From: CAXBBB01 sp963841855 | Lineage (GTDB): Bacteria; Bacteroidota; Rhodothermia; Rhodothermales; BA12 | Direction of reading: 5' to 3' | Length of the DNA stretch: 64,000 bases | Assembly: GCA_963841855.1 (NCBI GenBank) | Contig: CAWJEJ010000001.1 | Coordinates: 930,001-994,000 of the forward strand | Shown: one piece after another, positions 61,332 to 64,000 of the stretch | Layout: each line of letters begins with the position of its first letter | How positions within the stretch are numbered: the stretch's first letter is position 1 | Translations under genes and position numbers: made by a program | The notes under the pieces: generated by a model | The model's input: the letters and a program-made list of their open reading frames with translations, nothing else | Database searches by the model: none | What the model was told of the DNA's origin: nothing

Positions 61332-62026
61332 TTACCCGGTCGGCCGCTGCGTCTCCGAATCCAACATCGCACGCAGCAGACGCAGCGTGGACGGGCGCTC
61401 GTCCGCAAACAGGAGCGCGAAGTCGAGGCGGAGGCCCGGCATGGCGACGCTCTCGAACGGGTCACCGGCATCGGGCGTCACGTCGGCATATCGCCCGTCG
61501 TTGCCGAGCCGGTAGAACCGCGTCTCACGGCGCTCGGGATCGACGATCCAGTATTCGGCTACGCCTGCGCGCTCGTAACCGTCGCGCTTGGTGGCGTAGT
61601 CGTGCCGCTTGGACGACGGCGAGACGATTTCGACGGCCACGTCCGGTCCCTGAGAGAGAAACTGCGCCTCGACGATGTGCACGCGGTCGTCCCGTACGAA
61701 CAAGAGATCCGGCTCGAACCCATTGCGCCCGTCGACACGCACCAGAGAATGAGAGCCAAGCACTTCGCCGATGCCGGTCTCCTCGGCGAACAAGCTCATC
61801 AGCGTGCCAAGAAACATGAAGGGCGTTCGTGCAGCGTGCTGGCAGACGTTTTGTGATGGATGCGGCCGTGAATGAGGTCGGCTTTGTGGCCGAGTTCGAG
61901 AGCTGCGAACTCCTCGAACGTCAGCGGCGGCGCGTGCAGAGAACGCGGACGTGGACGGCGGGGCAGCGTGAGTGTCGGCGTAGATCGATGGCTTTGAGAT
62001 AGAATACGAACGGCCCAGACGCACAA
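61332..62026 (-). CDS. Uma2-family (DUF820) nuclease-like protein, frameshifted
   Basis: The N-terminal frame holds LTFEEFAALELGHKADLIHG and STLHERP. After a 1-nt frame change near 61813-61825 the second frame gives FLGTLMSLFAEETG, GFEPDLLFVRDDR, QGPDVAVEIVSPSSKRHDYA (the PD-(D/E)XK-like E-x-x-S-P-S segment), TKRDGYERAGVAEYWIVDP and a normal C-terminus. Uma2 proteins are restriction-like nuclease folds of unclear role. Start not certain. The gene needs one base restored to be intact. Confidence 0.75.
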
Positions 62027-62027
62027 A

Positions 62028-62057
62028 CGCCCGCCCCTCCGTTAGGAAGAGCGGGCG
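62028..62057 (-). terminator. Terminator of the last T9SS gene
   Basis: On the minus strand CGCCCGC and GCGGGCG form a stem followed by TTTG. It begins 25 bp after the gene stop at 62082. Confidence 0.7.
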
Positions 62058-62081
62058 CTCAGGTTGGGGCGATGTGCCGGT

Positions 62082-64000
62082 TTAGCGCGCGACGGTCAGC
62101 GTGTTGGTCTTGACGCCCTGATCCGTAGCCAGGCGGTAGACGTACGTGCCGGCGGCGAGCGCGTGGGCGGCGAGCGGCGCGCTGTGCGTTCCCGCGGGGC
62201 GCATCTCGTCGACCAGGACGGCGACCGAACGGCCGAGCATGTCGAACACTTCCAGGCGCACGTTGCTGGCGGTCGGGAGACCGTAGAACAGCGTGGCTTG
62301 ATCGCGTGCTGGGTTCGGGGCGCTGGCGAGCGTGAGCGTCTGCGGCGCGGACCCATCGGCGATGCTCGTGAGCGTTCCGCCGACGAAGGCGACGCGCTCA
62401 ATCGCGATCTCGAACTGCTCACCCTGCGAGGCGAGCGGGTAGAACGCGATCAGCGTCACGTCGCTGGCGTCGAGCGATCCCTGCGCGCCGCCGATGCGGG
62501 CGAACTGCGACAGCGGGATCTGGATCGTCTGTCCGGCGACCAGATCGGCCGTGGCGACGAACTGCTGTGCCCAATCCGTAATCGACACTTTTTCGAGCGC
62601 GATCTGGACGCGGCCACTGGCAGAGGCCGTGATCTCGACACCGTCGAAGTCGGTCAGGTCGACCGGCTGGCCTCCCGAGCGCAGGTAGCGAAACAGGCTG
62701 GCGAACTCGCCCTGGCGGCCCGTCAGGGTTGCGGCGCGTTCGACGGCGTACGTTCCGCCGGGCTCGCCCATGTCGGGTGCTGCGGTCGTTTCGAAGCGGT
62801 CGACAGTCGTTCCCGGTCCCGCCGTGAAGCTCCACGTGCCGTCGGCGAAGTAGAACTGATCGCCCGAGCGCACGTCGTCGATGGTGAACGATCCGTCGAA
62901 GATGGGACCGACGTCGAGCTTGGCCGTCGCATAGGCGCTACCGTCGGCGGGTGCCGGGATGGTGAGCGTCTGCGTCACGTTCGAGCGCTGGGCGACGCCC
63001 GACTCGCTGCGGCTCACCGATCCGGTCACGTTGACCGTCACGGTTTCGCCCGTCGTGTTGCGGACGCGCAGTGCGATCGTTCCGTTGGCGTAGGCTCCGT
63101 CGACGACGTAGACGGCCGGGGCGCGTGCTCCCTTGCGGAAGGTGACGGGCGCATCGGCCGCCAGTTCGGCGAGCACGCCTCGGACCATCTCGGCGGTGAA
63201 GACCGGCGCAACGCTCCAGACCTGGAGGTTGACGACCGACAGCGCACCGGCGGGCACGTCGTACTGGTTCGGGGCGAACCGGCTCTCGACGACGTAGCCG
63301 TCGGGCATCCGGTAGGCAACGAAGCTGGCCGCGAAGTCGACGCTGCCGTCGGCATGGGCGAACTGCGAGAGCACGAACTGCTGGCCGTCGACGTCGAGCA
63401 TCTGAACGCTCTCCATCCGGCCACCGCCCAGGCGGTCACACGTTGCCTTGGCGTGGTCGTACAGCACTCCGCCTGGCGAAAGCGCTCCGAACATCGCACC
63501 GATCCGGCGTCCGTCGGGGCGCACGTAGTCGGCGGCGACGACATCGCGTGCGTTGGTCACACCGAGCAGGTCGGCGGGCGTCACGTCGAGCGCGTTCGTT
63601 CCGGCCGGTCCCCGTGCGGGCACCAAGTCGGCGAGCGTGCCGGCGCCTTTGCCCGACGTAGAGCCGAACGGCTGTGCGAACGGTGCGGCCATGATCGACG
63701 CTCTAGCGGCGATGTCCTGGCGGCGGCTGAACAGGCGCTGAGCCAAGAGCGTCGCCATCGAGCCGTCGCTTTCGACGCCTGCGTTGCCACCACCCGAGGC
63801 GTTGCCGCCGGTCGTGACGGCGCGGGCCTCGTCGTCTTCGCTCTGGTCGCCGTCGTCGTTGCCGGGCGCCGAGTCGGGATCGGGCTGATCCGACTTGGTC
63901 ACCTGGGCCAAGTTGACGAGCGCTTTGGCCGAGTCGACTTTGGCGACGTACGTCAGCGTTTCGGTCACGTCCGATCCGGCATAGGCCAGGTTCGGAGCGT
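62082..64000 (-). CDS. Secreted protein with T9SS sorting domain (5' end beyond window)
   Basis: At least 639 residues are seen and the frame stays open to the right edge (APNLAYAGSDVTETLTY...), so the start lies outside. The visible part has an acidic low-complexity stretch (DQPDPDSAPGNDDGDQSEDD), beta-rich domains (VVNLQVWSVAPVFTAEMVRG, a carbohydrate-binding-like module near FDGVEITASASGRVQIALEK) and a type A sorting domain at the C-terminus (LASAPNPARDQATLFYGLPT ... GTYVYRLATD). Probably a surface protein exported by T9SS. Function unknown. Confidence 0.82.
   Translation of the reverse strand, partial: APNLAYAGSDVTETLTYVAKVDSAKALVNLAQVTKSDQPDPDSAPGNDDGDQSEDDEARAVTTGGNASGGGNAGVESDGSMATLLAQRLFSRRQDIAARASIMAAPFAQPFGSTSGKGAGTLADLVPARGPAGTNALDVTPADLLGVTNARDVVAADYVRPDGRRIGAMFGALSPGGVLYDHAKATCDRLGGGRMESVQMLDVDGQQFVLSQFAHADGSVDFAASFVAYRMPDGYVVESRFAPNQYDVPAGALSVVNLQVWSVAPVFTAEMVRGVLAELAADAPVTFRKGARAPAVYVVDGAYANGTIALRVRNTTGETVTVNVTGSVSRSESGVAQRSNVTQTLTIPAPADGSAYATAKLDVGPIFDGSFTIDDVRSGDQFYFADGTWSFTAGPGTTVDRFETTAAPDMGEPGGTYAVERAATLTGRQGEFASLFRYLRSGGQPVDLTDFDGVEITASASGRVQIALEKVSITDWAQQFVATADLVAGQTIQIPLSQFARIGGAQGSLDASDVTLIAFYPLASQGEQFEIAIERVAFVGGTLTSIADGSAPQTLTLASAPNPARDQATLFYGLPTASNVRLEVFDMLGRSVAVLVDEMRPAGTHSAPLAAHALAAGTYVYRLATDQGVKTNTLTVAR

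Overview
The window is 64 kb of high-GC bacterial chromosome. Several secreted proteins end in type IX secretion (T9SS) type A sorting domains. Together with a Reg_prop/Y_Y_Y hybrid sensor, a DUF4783-like protein, a CarR-type lycopene cyclase domain protein and a membrane pyrophosphatase, this suggests a Rhodothermota/Bacteroidota lineage (Rhodothermales, possibly Rubricoccaceae-like). Taxonomy is an inference from gene content only.

Region 1 (1-8.5 kb, with an outlying cassette at 14.7-15.5 kb) is an integron gene-cassette array. Ten complete attC sites of 119-130 bp lie between cassettes, plus one cut by the window start, one truncated by IS debris, one isolated complete site and one decayed site. 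All cassette genes read left to right. The reverse complement of each cassette's last 7-mer (R'') equals its first 7-mer (R', such as GTTATGC, GTTATAG, GTTCTAC) in 9 of 12 cassettes and differs by one base in the other three. Cassettes carry toxin-antitoxin pairs (one ParE/RelE-like, two HicBA), many small lipoproteins, a membrane protein and a CrtO-like carotenoid acyltransferase. One cassette has no recognisable gene. No integrase gene is visible; by orientation it would lie left of base 1, or the array is a CALIN.

Region 2 (8.5-14.6 kb) separates the outlying cassette from the main array. It holds a 1452-aa T9SS beta-helix/FG-GAP protein, a histidine-kinase fragment and an IS3-family fragment.

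Region 3 (15.5-25.9 kb, minus strand) is a probable transcription unit: mutS2, a DUF4783-like protein, a giant NtrY-like kinase, trkA, trkH. A 166-bp MITE-like element with perfect terminal repeats and CTAG ends sits exactly at the trkA stop codon. A second, inverted copy at 56.7 kb sits at the stop codon of a decayed lipoprotein gene.

Region 4 (26-35.8 kb) has two small secreted proteins behind a G10 tract, a GIY-YIG protein, hppA, then tRNA-Gln/prs/rplY/pth, an unknown protein and a hybrid-type histidine kinase. prs, the unknown gene and the kinase each carry a single-base frameshift, so local sequence quality is suspect.

Region 5 (36-44.5 kb) has flhB and flhA (flagellar export gate), a lone MalG-like permease, riboflavin synthase, an SDR and a photolyase-related protein.

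Region 6 (44.5-64 kb) has three T9SS or sensor-type large proteins, Cu/Zn SOD, lycopene cyclase, an NPP-type phosphodiesterase, a Fur regulator, a PIG-L deacetylase, a phytase-like esterase, a sigma-54 response regulator with a soluble histidine kinase, a frameshifted Uma2 nuclease and, cut by the window edge, another T9SS protein.
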